64,000 nt of DNA from Chryseobacterium indologenes (GCF_002025665.1 NZ_CP018786.1:310001-374000), one strand, 5' to 3'; shown: positions 33,301 to 43,173, counted from the first letter of the stretch. The notes: generated by a model from the letters alone, not told the origin. Translations and numbers: made by a program.

Positions 33301-34839
33301 ATGAAAAAATACGGATTTATAAGTGTTTTTGTTTTTCTATTAGGCTATTTTTTTTACTTAGTTTCGGAGATTCTTTCTTTGCCAAAAGGTGTAGGCTATT
33401 TTTATCCTGTTGATGATGTTTATATTCATTTGGAGGTAGCAAAAAATATAGCTGATAAGTTTTTATTTTCTATCAACTCCAATTCATTTGATCCGGCATC
33501 TTCATCTATATTATATAGTTTATTTTTGAGCCTTTTAATAAAAGTTTTTGGGGATTCATCTTATTATCCTTTGTTTATTAATCTTACGTTTGGAGTTTTA
33601 ACAAGTTTTTACGCAGCCAATTTTGTTGCCCTTCAATATGGAAAGAAGTTTGCTCTGTTTTTTATTTTTCTGTTGCAGCCATTAGCAATGATTTATCTTT
33701 CCTCTATATTAGGAATGGAGCATACTATTCATATATTCCTCATAGTTCTGTTTTTTATTTTTTATAATAAATTAGCTTCAGGAGATGTGAAGGCTTTCTC
33801 ACATTTATTAATAGTCGTTTTTTTTCTCGGAGCAGTAAGATTTGAAAGTGTGTTCTTCATTTCTGCCGTTATTTTTGTTTTTGTAGGTCAGAAAAAATTT
33901 AGACAGGGCTTATTGATGGGTTTTGTCGGGTTTTTCCCTATAATTATGTATGGATTATATTCTCTTCTTATGGGAGGGCTGTTTTTCCCAAATTCAGTAC
34001 TTGTCAAAAGTAATTTTCATGTTTCAGATGTGGAAAGCTTTATAAAAATATTGAAAAGCAAGTTTTTGATTGTGGATTATATTAAGTATTTGTTTCCTTT
34101 CAGTATATTTTATTTAATGTATGCTTTTTCCAGATATAGACATGCAAAATTTCAAAAAGTTCTTGAAATGGAAGCATTGCCAATCATAATTTTGCTTACT
34201 TCTTATGGGCAGCTCATTTTTGGAATAATGACATTTAGATATGAAAATTATTTGATGATTGCCTATCTTTTTATTGGAGTTAAAATTTGTGATTTTTATT
34301 TTAAAACTTCAGGTTTCTCTATTCCTAAGCTTTTTGCTTTTTTATTTGTAGGCTACTCGGTAGTTTTTGGACTATTCAAAATGTATTGGTATCATCCGGT
34401 TTTATATACTGATTCTAAAAATCTTTACTACAACCAATATAAGCTCGCACAGTTTTTAAAAAAGTATTATTATTCTGAAACAATTGTAGCCAATGATATT
34501 GGCGCAATCACTTATTTTACGAATATTGAAGTTTTAGATATGTATGGATTGGGAAGTACAGATGTTGCAAAATACAAATATAAAAACCCTGATGGGAATG
34601 ATTTTTCATATTTTATGGAAGAATTAAGTTGCCGTAAAAATGCGCGAATTGCTGTAATATACCCAGAATGGTTTGTAAGTCAAATTCCCCAAAATTGGGT
34701 TTTGGTTGGAAAATGGAAAATGAGTGATTTTAGAAATCCTCATATAAGGTATGTCAATTTTTATGCTGTTACAAAAAATGACATACCTTATTTAAGGAAA
34801 AGTTTAAAAGAGTTTAAATATAATTACTTCCCAAGATAA
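33301..34839 (+). CDS. Multi-spanning membrane protein, GT-C glycosyltransferase-like
   Basis: A 512-residue protein with about ten to eleven membrane helices and a C-terminal extracytoplasmic part (about 385-512). An acidic pair in the first loop (PVDDVYIHLEVAKNIAD, near residue 40) and the later NDIGAITYFTNIEVLDMYGLGSTD segment are like lipid-linked-sugar transferases of the GT-C type. Sugar and acceptor unknown. The gene is much richer in A+T and Phe/Ile/Tyr codons than its neighbours, and it sits between remnants of dps and pncB, so it looks acquired. Its last 16 bases overlap the convergent dps stop. Confidence 0.65.
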   Translation: MKKYGFISVFVFLLGYFFYLVSEILSLPKGVGYFYPVDDVYIHLEVAKNIADKFLFSINSNSFDPASSSILYSLFLSLLIKVFGDSSYYPLFINLTFGVLTSFYAANFVALQYGKKFALFFIFLLQPLAMIYLSSILGMEHTIHIFLIVLFFIFYNKLASGDVKAFSHLLIVVFFLGAVRFESVFFISAVIFVFVGQKKFRQGLLMGFVGFFPIIMYGLYSLLMGGLFFPNSVLVKSNFHVSDVESFIKILKSKFLIVDYIKYLFPFSIFYLMYAFSRYRHAKFQKVLEMEALPIIILLTSYGQLIFGIMTFRYENYLMIAYLFIGVKICDFYFKTSGFSIPKLFAFLFVGYSVVFGLFKMYWYHPVLYTDSKNLYYNQYKLAQFLKKYYYSETIVANDIGAITYFTNIEVLDMYGLGSTDVAKYKYKNPDGNDFSYFMEELSCRKNARIAVIYPEWFVSQIPQNWVLVGKWKMSDFRNPHIRYVNFYAVTKNDIPYLRKSLKEFKYNYFPR

Positions 34840-35300
34840 GAGTTATACATCCAAACTTCTTTCTCCTGCTCGGTAATATAGTCGCTCATTTGCGAGTTGG
34901 TACCTTCATCTCCAGCTTCATCTGTGATATCTAAAAGTTCTCTCTGCAAATCAATCACCACTTTGAATGAGCTTAGAATCTGTTCAACACTTTTGGTGCC
35001 GTCAGTTACTTCTTTGCTTTCCTTAATGGTTGCTACCTTTAAGTAATCTGAATAGTTATGTGCAGGGGTAGCTCCTAACGTAAGGATTCTTTCTGCAATT
35101 TCGTCAATCTTTAATACAAGGCTGTTGTACAATTCCTCAAACTTCGGATGAAGGGTGAAAAACTGTTCTCCTTTAATATTCCAGTGAGAACCTCTGGTAT
35201 TCTGATAGAATACAGAATAGTTAGCCAATAAAACGTTTAATTTTTCTGAAATCTTTTTGCAATCGGCTTCTTTAAGGCCAATGATACTAGCATTTTTCAT
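34824..35300 (-). CDS. dps: Dps family ferritin-like DNA-protection protein
   Basis: A 158-residue four-helix protein that forms a 12-mer, oxidises iron with peroxide and protects DNA. The ferroxidase motif is seen: NTRGSHWNIKGEQFFTLHPKFEELYNSLVLKIDEIAERI supplies the His, and the Asp and Glu 12 and 16 residues on. Length is standard. Its stop lies inside the end of the convergent membrane-protein gene, and no terminator follows, so its transcript probably runs antisense into that gene. Confidence 0.93.
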   Translation of the reverse strand: MKNASIIGLKEADCKKISEKLNVLLANYSVFYQNTRGSHWNIKGEQFFTLHPKFEELYNSLVLKIDEIAERILTLGATPAHNYSDYLKVATIKESKEVTDGTKSVEQILSSFKVVIDLQRELLDITDEAGDEGTNSQMSDYITEQEKEVWMYNSYLGK

Positions 35301-35339
35301 ATGTATATATTTATTTTTTTAAGGTTAGATACAATCACT

Positions 35340-35370
35340 GCTTCCATTAAGTATGGGAGGAAGCTTTTTT
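35340..35370 (+). terminator. Weak rightward terminator-like hairpin upstream of dps
   Basis: A 6-bp stem GCTTCC/GGAAGC (35340-35345, 35359-35364) is followed by T6 on the plus strand. It is the first rightward T-tailed hairpin after the gene at 33301, so that transcript may cross all of dps in antisense. Confidence 0.4.
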
Positions 35371-35403
35371 GATGTGATTGATAGTTTATCATTTTGTATA
35401 TCT

Positions 35404-35411
35404 CAAATTTA
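35404..35411 (-). promoter_or_regulatory. -7 promoter box of dps
   Basis: Minus strand TAAATTTG matches TAnnTTTG, 104 bases before the dps ATG, giving a leader of about 95 bases that contains the hairpin at 35340. Confidence 0.5.
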
Positions 35412-35535
35412 CGAAATATCGTGCCGAACTCCACTGATTATTAATAGATCATAACTATAAGAAAGTTTTTAAATATAGTTTGGAAGTATTAATATTGTGC
35501 TTATTTAAAACAGACTTCAGAAATTATATACTTTT

Positions 35536-36678
35536 ATGCTTTTTGACACCCCTATCAATATACCTGAAAATAAAGGAAGATCACTGGTTAAATATTTCAG
35601 TATTGGAATTGTACTGATTTATATTGGTGTTTTTATTGCGTTATATCTGAAAGCTGAAGAGCCATTTTCAGCCTGGACAATTTCTGATTGGCTGATCAAT
35701 TATACTGATGGCGGTTTCAAAAGAAGAGGTCTTTTGGGAGATATGTTTTTTTATATACAGGATGTAACGGGATTGAATTTACAATTTCAAATCTTTATTC
35801 TTCAGATCGTGGGGTTGTCAGGGATTCTGTACGGGATGCTTTTATACCTAAAGAAATATAAGGTTGATCTTTTTTATCTGAGCATCATGGCCTCACCTTA
35901 TATTCTTTTATTTCCTGCATTGACTGTGAGAAATGCCGGGAGAAGAGAAATCATCTTAATTCTTATAATGCTTTGGTATTCTTTTGTGAAAAAATCTAAG
36001 CTTAATGATGCGTTATTATGGATTTTTTATATCATTTTTCTTTTCATACACGAGGCCGGATTTTTTTTTCTTCCCTTTTTATTATGGATTAATTATTCCA
36101 AGTGGCAAAAAATTAATCTTAAATACATGCTGTCTATAGCAGTAGCTGCGTTTGCCAATATTGGTATTATCTATTTTTTGGGTGGAAATGTGAACGAAGG
36201 AGAAAGTTTATCGATCCTGAAAAGCAGAGGAGTGGTTTTTCAGAAAGAGAATATTTTTGATCTGGAATATTATTTTGATTTTAACTATGTTCTTCAGTAC
36301 AAATTATCGTTTCTGGTTCATGCTATTGAGCTCCTTATCATGATATTTCAAATGGGACTTTATATTTATTTGTTTAAAAAAGAATCATTCTATAGCTATC
36401 TTTTCTGCAATGTGATCTGCCTTCTTTGGGTAACTCCTTTATATTATCTTGGAATTGATTGGATGAGATGGAATTATATTTATTCTACATTATTATTTAT
36501 TGTTTTTACATCACTTTTAAAAACAAATGATTCCGGAGAGATCTCATTCAATAATAACCCGATAAAATCTCCATATCTTATTTTTTCTGGTATTTTTTAT
36601 ATACTGATTCTCTTGCATCTTCAACATGATACCATGATTGAATGGATTCAAAACTACCTTATATTGATCTTGAGTTAA
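35536..36678 (+). CDS. Multi-spanning membrane protein, function unknown
   Basis: A 380-residue protein with about nine membrane helices. The motif DWLINYTDGGFKRRGLLGDMF after the first helix is like the short S-D-W-x-x-N-x-x-G-G-F-x-R-R-G-L-L-G segment seen in a family of uncharacterised bacterial membrane proteins, often near surface-polysaccharide genes. Low G+C. Related in style, but not clearly in sequence, to the gene at 33301. A role in glycan transfer or export is only a guess. Confidence 0.6.
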   Translation: MLFDTPINIPENKGRSLVKYFSIGIVLIYIGVFIALYLKAEEPFSAWTISDWLINYTDGGFKRRGLLGDMFFYIQDVTGLNLQFQIFILQIVGLSGILYGMLLYLKKYKVDLFYLSIMASPYILLFPALTVRNAGRREIILILIMLWYSFVKKSKLNDALLWIFYIIFLFIHEAGFFFLPFLLWINYSKWQKINLKYMLSIAVAAFANIGIIYFLGGNVNEGESLSILKSRGVVFQKENIFDLEYYFDFNYVLQYKLSFLVHAIELLIMIFQMGLYIYLFKKESFYSYLFCNVICLLWVTPLYYLGIDWMRWNYIYSTLLFIVFTSLLKTNDSGEISFNNNPIKSPYLIFSGIFYILILLHLQHDTMIEWIQNYLILILS

Positions 36679-36892
36679 AATTAAAGCAGTAAATCCGGAA
36701 TCTATTTTGAAGAAAAAAATATTAAAAATCAGAAACAGATAAATTTCATAATTATTTAATATTCATTTTTAGGCTGTAAAATCTATTTCTTCCTGTTTGT
36801 TTTCCGCATGTATATTGTACTTCTATATTGATACTCATGAAATATGTTTCATTTCGGATGTAAGTATTTGATTTTAATTTTTATATAAGAGT

Positions 36893-36922
36893 TTGCAGAT
36901 TAAAAAAATATTACTATTTTTG
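36893..36922 (+). promoter_or_regulatory. Consensus promoter of the rpsL operon
   Basis: TTG (36893-36895), 19 bases, TATTTTTG (36915-36922). The predicted start near 36929 gives an 18-base leader before rpsL. The remaining gap 36679-36892 shows nothing else. Confidence 0.85.
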
Positions 36923-36946
36923 CACCCTAAAATAAAAAGCAATTAA

Positions 36947-37360
36947 ATGCCTACTATTCAACAATTAGTAAGAAAAGGAAGAGCCACGCTTGCCAAGAAG
37001 AGCAAATCGGCTGCCCTAGATTCTTGTCCACAAAGACGTGGTGTATGTACGAGAGTATATACAACTACACCTAAGAAACCTAACTCTGCACTTAGAAAAG
37101 TAGCAAGGGTAAGACTTTCTAACGGTAAAGAAGTTAACGCCTATATCCCGGGCGAAGGACACAATCTTCAGGAGCACTCGATAGTATTGGTTAGAGGCGG
37201 AAGGGTGAAAGACCTACCGGGAGTACGTTACCACATCGTAAGAGGTGCATTAGACACCGCTGGTGTAAATGGAAGAACTCAGAGAAGATCTAAGTACGGA
37301 GCTAAGAGACCTAAACCAGGACAAGCAGCTGCTGCTCCTGCAAAAGGAAAGAAAAAATAA
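36947..37360 (+). CDS. rpsL: 30S ribosomal protein S12
   Basis: 137 residues; decoding-centre protein. [25 protein letters not shown] is the universal S12 core. The residues whose change gives streptomycin resistance are wild type (Lys43 in TPKKPNS and the Lys of [13 protein letters not shown]). The C-terminus has an Ala/Lys-rich tail of about 13 residues beyond the E. coli length. First gene of rpsL-rpsG-fusA-rpsJ. Confidence 0.98.
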   Translation: MPTIQQLVRKGRATLAKKSKSAALDSCPQRRGVCTRVYTTTPKKPNSALRKVARVRLSNGKEVNAYIPGEGHNLQEHSIVLVRGGRVKDLPGVRYHIVRGALDTAGVNGRTQRRSKYGAKRPKPGQAAAAPAKGKKK

Positions 37361-37383
37361 TCATTAAATAAGGTACAAAAGCA

Positions 37384-37860
37384 ATGAGAAAGACAAAAGC
37401 GAAAAAAAGACCGTTGTTACCAGATCCTAAATTTAATGATCAATTGGTAACGAGATTCGTAAACAACTTAATGCTTGACGGTAAGAAGTCAATCGCATTT
37501 AAAATTTTCTATGATGCATTAGAGATCGTAGAAACTAAAAAAGGAGATAACGAAAAAACTGCACTTGAAATCTGGAAAGATGCACTTACAAATGTAATGC
37601 CTCACGTAGAAGTACGTTCTAGAAGAGTAGGTGGAGCTAACTTCCAAATCCCTATGCCAATCAGAGCTGATAGAAAAATTTCTATGGCAATGAAATGGTT
37701 AATCAAATATTCTAAAGCTAGAAATGATAAGTCTATGGCTTTGAAATTAGCTAACGAAGTTGTAGCTGCTTCAAGAGAAGAAGGTGCTGCTTTCAAAAAG
37801 AAATCTGATACTCACAAAATGGCGGAAGCTAACAAAGCTTTCTCACACTTCAAATTCTAA
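37384..37860 (+). CDS. rpsG: 30S ribosomal protein S7
   Basis: 158 residues; binds the 3' major domain of 16S rRNA and starts head assembly. Recognised by [35 protein letters not shown] and [21 protein letters not shown]. 23 bases after rpsL. Confidence 0.98.
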   Translation: MRKTKAKKRPLLPDPKFNDQLVTRFVNNLMLDGKKSIAFKIFYDALEIVETKKGDNEKTALEIWKDALTNVMPHVEVRSRRVGGANFQIPMPIRADRKISMAMKWLIKYSKARNDKSMALKLANEVVAASREEGAAFKKKSDTHKMAEANKAFSHFKF

Positions 37861-37866
37861 TCTGAA

Positions 37867-39984
37867 ATGGGAAGAGATCTTAAATTTACAAGAAATATTG
37901 GTATCGCTGCTCACATTGATGCAGGTAAGACTACCACTACAGAAAGGATTCTATTCTATACAGGGGTAAACCACAAAATTGGTGAAGTTCACGATGGTGC
38001 TTCTACAATGGACTGGATGGAGCAGGAAGCAGAAAGAGGTATTACTATTACTTCTGCAGCGACCACTTGTTCTTGGAACTTTCCAACAGATCAAGGAAAA
38101 CCTCTAGCTGATACTAAGCCTTACCACTTCAACATCATTGATACACCGGGACACGTTGACTTCACAGTAGAGGTAAACAGATCTTTAAGAGTATTGGATG
38201 GATTGGTATTCTTATTCTCTGCAGTAGATGGAGTAGAGCCTCAGTCTGAAACAAACTGGAGACTTGCTGACAACTACAAAGTTGCAAGAATGGGATTCGT
38301 AAACAAAATGGACAGACAAGGTGCTGACTTCCTTAACGTGGTAAACCAGGTTAAAGAAATGTTAGGATCTAACGCAGTTCCAATCGTTTTACCAATCGGT
38401 GCTGAAGAAGATTTCAAAGGTGTTGTTGACTTAATTAAAAACAGAGCGATCATCTGGGATGAAGCAGGACAAGGAGCTACTTTCGAAGTAGTGCCAATTC
38501 CTGAAGATATGAAAGATGAAGTTCTTGAATATAGAGAGAAACTAGTAGAAGCTGTTTCTGAATATGACGAAACTTTGATGGAGAAATTCTTCGAAGATCC
38601 GGATTCAATTACAGAAGAAGAAATCAATGCTGCATTGAGAGCTGCTACTATCGATTTATCTATTATCCCAATGACTTGTGGTTCTTCATTCAAGAATAAA
38701 GGAGTACAGTTTATGTTGGATGCAGTATGTAAATACCTTCCTTCTCCATTGGATAAAGATGATATCAAAGGTACTGACCCAAGAACAGATGCTGAAATTA
38801 CAAGAAAGCCATCTGTAGATGAGCCTTTCTCTGCTCTAGCATTTAAGATTGCTACTGACCCGTTCGTGGGAAGATTAGCATTCTTCAGAGCATACTCTGG
38901 AAGACTGGATGCTGGTTCTTATATCTTGAACACTCGTTCAGGAGATAAAGAAAGAATCTCTAGAATCTATCAGATGCACGCTAACAAGCAAAACCCAGTA
39001 GAATATATTGAAGCTGGTGATATTGGTGCAGCAGTAGGATTCAAGTCTATCAAAACTGGTGATACAATGTGTGACGAGAAAAACCCAATCGTTCTTGAAT
39101 CGATGGTTTTCCCTGATCCGGTAATTGGTATCGCTGTTGAGCCTAAAACTAAAGCTGACCAGGATAAAATGGGTAACGCTTTAGCAAAATTGGCTGAAGA
39201 AGATCCAACGTTTACGGTTAGAACTGACGAAGCTTCTGGACAAACGATTATCTCTGGTATGGGTGAGCTTCACTTAGATATCATTGTTGACCGTATGAAG
39301 AGAGAGTTCAAAGTTGAAGTAAACCAAGGACAACCTCAGGTAGAGTACAAAGAAAACTTAACAAAAGTTGCTCAACACAGAGAAGTTTACAAAAAACAAT
39401 CTGGTGGTAAAGGTAAATTTGCTGACATTGTATTTGAACTAGGACCTGCAGACGAAGGTAAAGTTGGTTTAGAATTCATCAATGAGATCAAAGGTGGTAA
39501 CGTTCCTAGAGAATTTGTTCCTGCAATTGAAAAAGGATTTAAAGCTGCAATGAAGAACGGTCCTTTGGCTGGTTTCGAAGTTGAAGGTATTAAAGTTACT
39601 CTTAAAGACGGATCTTTCCACGCGGTGGATTCTGATGCTCTTTCATTTGAAATGGCTGCTAAATTAGGATTTAAAGAAGCGGGACGTGCTGCTAAGCCAG
39701 TAATTATGGAGCCTATTATGAAGCTGGAAGTTGTAACTCCGGAAGAATATATGGGTAACATCATTGGTGACCTTAACAAAAGAAGAGGTACTATCAGTGG
39801 TCAGGAAGAGAAAAATGGAGCTGTTGTAATCAAAGGTTCTGTTCCACTTTCTGAAATGTTTGGATACGTAACTACTCTAAGAACACTTTCATCAGGAAGA
39901 GCTACTTCTTCTATGGAATTAGAGAAGTACCAAGCTACTCCACAAAACGTTGCTGAAGAAATCATAGCTAAAGCAAAAGGTTAA
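37867..39984 (+). CDS. fusA: Elongation factor G
   Basis: 705-residue GTPase that drives translocation. G1 [19 protein letters not shown], switch-2 DTPGHVDF and NKMD are intact; domains II-V follow to [18 protein letters not shown]. Starts 6 bases after rpsG. No tuf gene follows it, unlike the E. coli str operon. Confidence 0.98.
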   Translation: MGRDLKFTRNIGIAAHIDAGKTTTTERILFYTGVNHKIGEVHDGASTMDWMEQEAERGITITSAATTCSWNFPTDQGKPLADTKPYHFNIIDTPGHVDFTVEVNRSLRVLDGLVFLFSAVDGVEPQSETNWRLADNYKVARMGFVNKMDRQGADFLNVVNQVKEMLGSNAVPIVLPIGAEEDFKGVVDLIKNRAIIWDEAGQGATFEVVPIPEDMKDEVLEYREKLVEAVSEYDETLMEKFFEDPDSITEEEINAALRAATIDLSIIPMTCGSSFKNKGVQFMLDAVCKYLPSPLDKDDIKGTDPRTDAEITRKPSVDEPFSALAFKIATDPFVGRLAFFRAYSGRLDAGSYILNTRSGDKERISRIYQMHANKQNPVEYIEAGDIGAAVGFKSIKTGDTMCDEKNPIVLESMVFPDPVIGIAVEPKTKADQDKMGNALAKLAEEDPTFTVRTDEASGQTIISGMGELHLDIIVDRMKREFKVEVNQGQPQVEYKENLTKVAQHREVYKKQSGGKGKFADIVFELGPADEGKVGLEFINEIKGGNVPREFVPAIEKGFKAAMKNGPLAGFEVEGIKVTLKDGSFHAVDSDALSFEMAAKLGFKEAGRAAKPVIMEPIMKLEVVTPEEYMGNIIGDLNKRRGTISGQEEKNGAVVIKGSVPLSEMFGYVTTLRTLSSGRATSSMELEKYQATPQNVAEEIIAKAKG

Positions 39985-40000
39985 TTTTTAAATTAAAGAA

Positions 40001-40306
40001 ATGTCACAAAGAATCAGAATAAAACTAAAATCTTACGATTACAACTTGGTAGACAAGTCTGCTGAGAAAATCGTAAAAACGGTAAAGGCTACTGGTGCTG
40101 TTGTAAACGGTCCAATTCCATTGCCAACGAATAAGAGAATCTTCACAGTATTGAGATCTCCGCACGTAAACAAGAAAGCAAGAGAGCAGTTCCAACTTTC
40201 AGCTCACAAGAGACTAATGGATATCTACTCTTCTTCTTCTAAAACTGTTGATGCTCTAATGAAATTAGAACTTCCTTCAGGTGTAGACGTTGAAATTAAA
40301 GTGTGA
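40001..40306 (+). CDS. rpsJ: 30S ribosomal protein S10
   Basis: 101 residues; [25 protein letters not shown] and [25 protein letters not shown] are typical. It lies 16 bases after fusA. Normally followed directly by rplC, but here terminators and a 16.3-kb stretch of other genes follow. Confidence 0.98.
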   Translation: MSQRIRIKLKSYDYNLVDKSAEKIVKTVKATGAVVNGPIPLPTNKRIFTVLRSPHVNKKAREQFQLSAHKRLMDIYSSSSKTVDALMKLELPSGVDVEIKV

Positions 40307-40333
40307 TAAATGCATACTTTGCAATGATTATAC

Positions 40334-40365
40334 AATCCGTTCCTTTTTAGGGACGGATTTTTTTT
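40334..40365 (+). terminator. Intrinsic terminator after rpsJ
   Basis: A 10-bp stem AATCCGTTCC/GGGACGGATT (one T-G pair) with a T-rich tail, 28 bases past the rpsJ stop. Confidence 0.9.
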
Positions 40366-40394
40366 AGGGATTGCTTTACGGAATCAAAACGATC

Positions 40395-40432
40395 AAAAGC
40401 AGATTTGAAAACTATCAAATCTGCTTTTTTTT
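40395..40432 (+). terminator. Second terminator hairpin after rpsJ
   Basis: A perfect 14-bp stem AAAAGCAGATTTGA/TCAAATCTGCTTTT with loop AAACTA and a T-run. Confidence 0.88.
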
Positions 40433-40523
40433 TGCATTGTACTTTCTATAATCATAAAAAGTGTTAAGGAGATTACCTTTAATGATAGAGTGGATCTGTT
40501 CAGGGATTTTAAAGAGTCCTGCT

Positions 40524-40558
40524 GAAGGATTAATGATCTGATATTAATCCTTCTTTTT
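40524..40558 (+). terminator. Third terminator-like hairpin before the TonB receptor gene
   Basis: An 11-bp stem GAAGGATTAAT/ATTAATCCTTC (40524-40534, 40543-40553) followed by T5. Nothing coding lies between it and the second hairpin, so 40433-40558 could end a small RNA. Confidence 0.7.
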
Positions 40559-40561
40559 CAG

Positions 40562-40575
40562 GTGACATATGTCAC
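40562..40575. promoter_or_regulatory. 14-bp perfect palindrome, candidate CRP/FNR-family operator
   Basis: GTGACATATGTCAC is a perfect palindrome and fits the GTGA-N6-TCAC core of CRP-type sites. Its centre is about 53 bases before the predicted transcription start of the TonB receptor gene, a typical activator position. Confidence 0.5.
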
Positions 40576-40608
40576 TGTTGTTTATTTATTTAGAATTAAT
40601 AAAAATAA

Positions 40609-40616
40609 TAATTTTG
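40609..40616 (+). promoter_or_regulatory. -7 promoter box of the TonB receptor gene
   Basis: TAATTTTG matches TAnnTTTG, 15 bases before the ATG at 40631. The nearest TTG is 28 bases upstream, too far, which fits dependence on an activator. Confidence 0.55.
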
Positions 40617-40630
40617 CAAAAAATTATCAG

Positions 40631-42802
40631 ATGAATAAAGTAGTATCCTTTTCTCTGCTTGTATTAGGTGGGGTTTTTGTAAATGCACAGAAAGTTAATG
40701 ATTCTATTAAAAAGTCGAAGGAAATTGACGAAGTAGAATTATTCGGTGAAAGAAAAAAGCAGCCGCAAGGTTTGGAGACAATCACAAGATTGCCATTAAA
40801 AACCAGAGATCAGATTCAGAGTATTTCAGTAATCTCCCATAAAGTAATTGAGGATCTAGGAGGGTTAACGGTTACAGACGTTGCAAAGAATGTTCCTGGA
40901 GTAACTCAATTCGGTAGCTACGGTGGAACCAGAGAAAGTATGTCCATCAGAGGATATAGGGGAGTTCCGGTTTTAAAGAACGGAGTTCAGATGGATTCTG
41001 ATTTCCGTACTGCAGGAATGCTTACCGATATGCAGGGAATAGAAAGTATTCAGATAATTAAAGGATCTGCTGCTGTAACACAGGGAATAGGTGACGGTTT
41101 AGGTTCTGCAGGTGGAGTGATTAATGTGGTTACTAAAGTTCCTAAATTTATCAATCAGACGAATGTTGGTTTCAGATATGGAAGCTGGGATTTCTATAGA
41201 CCAACAGTTGACTTCCAGAGAGTATTGGATTCTCAGGGGAAAGTTGCTGTCAGACTCAATGCAGCTTACCAAAATAATAATAGCTTCAGAAGATTTATTA
41301 ATACAGAGCGTATTTACGTAAATCCATCCATTGCCATCCGCCCGGACGATAAAACTGAGATTGTGGTGGAAATGGATTATATGCATAACAATACAACACC
41401 GGATAGAGGAACTGTAAACCTTGCCAAAGGAGATACTGAGGCAATATACAAAATGCCGGGAAGAAAATTCCTTGGATTTTCTACAGATAATGCAAAGACC
41501 GAAACATTCAACTTCTCAACAACAGTTACAAGAAAGCTAACTGAGAAATTGAGATTAAGAGCGGCTTATATGAGCTCATCTTATCAGACTGAAATTGTAG
41601 GTGCAGCACTCGCTCCTTTAAAGAGAGATAACCCGACAGAGTTCCGTAACAGAACATTAACCCGATCTGATAGAGAGGATTTAAATAAAGTATTTCAATT
41701 CGATTTTATTGGAGCTGATGTCATGACAGGATTCATGAAACATACTTTTCAGGTAGGTTTTGACTGGAAAGAATCTAATGTTACAACGACTTCATATAAA
41801 GCAAAAGATGTTGACCAGATCAATGTCCTGAATGAAATCAACAATATTCTTCCTGCAGGAGTTAATATAGACTTATCAACAGCTAACGCTATTAATACAG
41901 TAGCACCTACAATGGGGTTAATGGCACAGGATGTCATTACTTTTAATAAGTATGTTAAAGCTCATTTAGGAGTTCGTTACAGCAGACTCATTGGCTCAGA
42001 TAAAGAAAAAGACTACGCATGGAATCCTTCATTGGGGATTATGATTTCTCCGATTGAAAATATGAACATATTTGGTTCCTATACAAGCACTACAGCGCTG
42101 AGAAGTTCCAATAATGTATTGTTCAGCGGAGGAACTGTAGGAGCATCTACTACAAAACAATGGGAGGCTGGAATTAAATCAGACTGGTTGAATGAAAGAT
42201 TAAGATTTAATGTAACGCTTTTTGATATCAAGACAGATAATTTATCATATGAACTTCTTGATGGTGGAAATCCTACCGGAAAATATGCCCTTGCCGGTAA
42301 CTTAAAAAGACAGGGTGTTGAAGTTGAATTGATAGGTAAAATTCTTCCAAACCTACAAGTGATGACAGGATGGGCTTATGTGGATGCGCAATATGAAGAC
42401 AGCCCTTCATTTGTGAATGGTTCAGCACCTATTAATACCCCTAAACATTCTGCTAATGCGTGGTTGAATTATAAATTCGATACAGGCATGTTAACAGGTC
42501 TTGACGTAGGAGCCGGAATCTATTTTGTTGGACAAAGACCAGTGGATGACTATAAACAACAATATACCAATACAGAAAATGGCCATGTGAATGGAACTCA
42601 GCCAGGAGAAAAACCTTTCTTCATGCCGCAATATACTACGGTAGATGCCCAGATAGGATATTCCTTCAAAAATGGATTAGGATTAAGAGGGTTCTTCAAT
42701 AACATCTTTGACTCAGTAGGATATAATTCTTATTTCAGAGGAGGGTACATTGATCAGATTCAGCCGAGAAACTTTGCTGTACAGGTAAACTATAAATTCT
42801 AA
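40631..42802 (+). CDS. TonB-dependent siderophore receptor
   Basis: A 723-residue outer-membrane importer powered by TonB. The signal peptide ends GVFVNAQ. The plug domain (about 35-170) has IQSISVISHKVIEDLGGLTVTDVAKNVPGV and SMSIRGYRGVPVLKNGVQMD, and the 22-strand barrel ends with the aromatic VNYKF. The plug is of the siderophore-receptor type, not the SusC type with a carboxypeptidase-like N-terminus. The ATG at 40631 is chosen over an upstream in-frame GTG at 40562, which would place the palindrome inside the gene and precede the signal peptide. Substrate likely an Fe(III) chelate. Confidence 0.9.
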   Translation: MNKVVSFSLLVLGGVFVNAQKVNDSIKKSKEIDEVELFGERKKQPQGLETITRLPLKTRDQIQSISVISHKVIEDLGGLTVTDVAKNVPGVTQFGSYGGTRESMSIRGYRGVPVLKNGVQMDSDFRTAGMLTDMQGIESIQIIKGSAAVTQGIGDGLGSAGGVINVVTKVPKFINQTNVGFRYGSWDFYRPTVDFQRVLDSQGKVAVRLNAAYQNNNSFRRFINTERIYVNPSIAIRPDDKTEIVVEMDYMHNNTTPDRGTVNLAKGDTEAIYKMPGRKFLGFSTDNAKTETFNFSTTVTRKLTEKLRLRAAYMSSSYQTEIVGAALAPLKRDNPTEFRNRTLTRSDREDLNKVFQFDFIGADVMTGFMKHTFQVGFDWKESNVTTTSYKAKDVDQINVLNEINNILPAGVNIDLSTANAINTVAPTMGLMAQDVITFNKYVKAHLGVRYSRLIGSDKEKDYAWNPSLGIMISPIENMNIFGSYTSTTALRSSNNVLFSGGTVGASTTKQWEAGIKSDWLNERLRFNVTLFDIKTDNLSYELLDGGNPTGKYALAGNLKRQGVEVELIGKILPNLQVMTGWAYVDAQYEDSPSFVNGSAPINTPKHSANAWLNYKFDTGMLTGLDVGAGIYFVGQRPVDDYKQQYTNTENGHVNGTQPGEKPFFMPQYTTVDAQIGYSFKNGLGLRGFFNNIFDSVGYNSYFRGGYIDQIQPRNFAVQVNYKF

Positions 42803-42816
42803 CTCAAAAAAATATT

Positions 42817-43104
42817 ATGAAAATTACCAGAACAGTATTCTTATCATTGATTGCCGTAGCTGGTTTAGTTTCATGTTCCGAAGAGCATTTGTCTGATGAA
42901 GAACTGAAAACAGCCAGAGAAAATATTGAAAAAAGTTACAATAATCCTAAAAGCATATACTCTTGGGGGAATATTTCTCCCTGGAAGGATCATGGGAATA
43001 ACACATTTTATCCAAAACCTTTTTCATCTGCTCAAATCGGAAAGAGTATGATAGCAGAAGAAAAACAAAACCTTGAAAACCGTTTTTCAGGAAAAATCAA
43101 ATAA
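42817..43104 (+). CDS. Small lipoprotein of the iron-uptake locus
   Basis: A 95-residue lipoprotein with lipobox LVSC, followed by a charged mature part with YSWGNISPWKDHGNN. Not recognised. It starts 14 bases after the receptor gene and ends before a terminator, so it belongs to the same transcript and may help the receptor at the outer membrane. Confidence 0.75.
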   Translation: MKITRTVFLSLIAVAGLVSCSEEHLSDEELKTARENIEKSYNNPKSIYSWGNISPWKDHGNNTFYPKPFSSAQIGKSMIAEEKQNLENRFSGKIK

Positions 43105-43136
43105 TATATTTCACACATTCATATCAATTTTAATTA

Positions 43137-43173
43137 GAAAACATTAAGACAATACTCTGTCTTAATGTTTTTT
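43137..43173 (+). terminator. Intrinsic terminator of the receptor-lipoprotein transcript
   Basis: A 14-bp stem AAACATTAAGACA/TGTCTTAATGTTT with a 6-base loop and T-run. Confidence 0.9.

Noticed and set aside
37867..40306. Missing tuf between fusA and rpsJ as a deletion
   Set aside because: The 16-base fusA-rpsJ gap is tidy, and tuf is commonly placed elsewhere in Bacteroidota.
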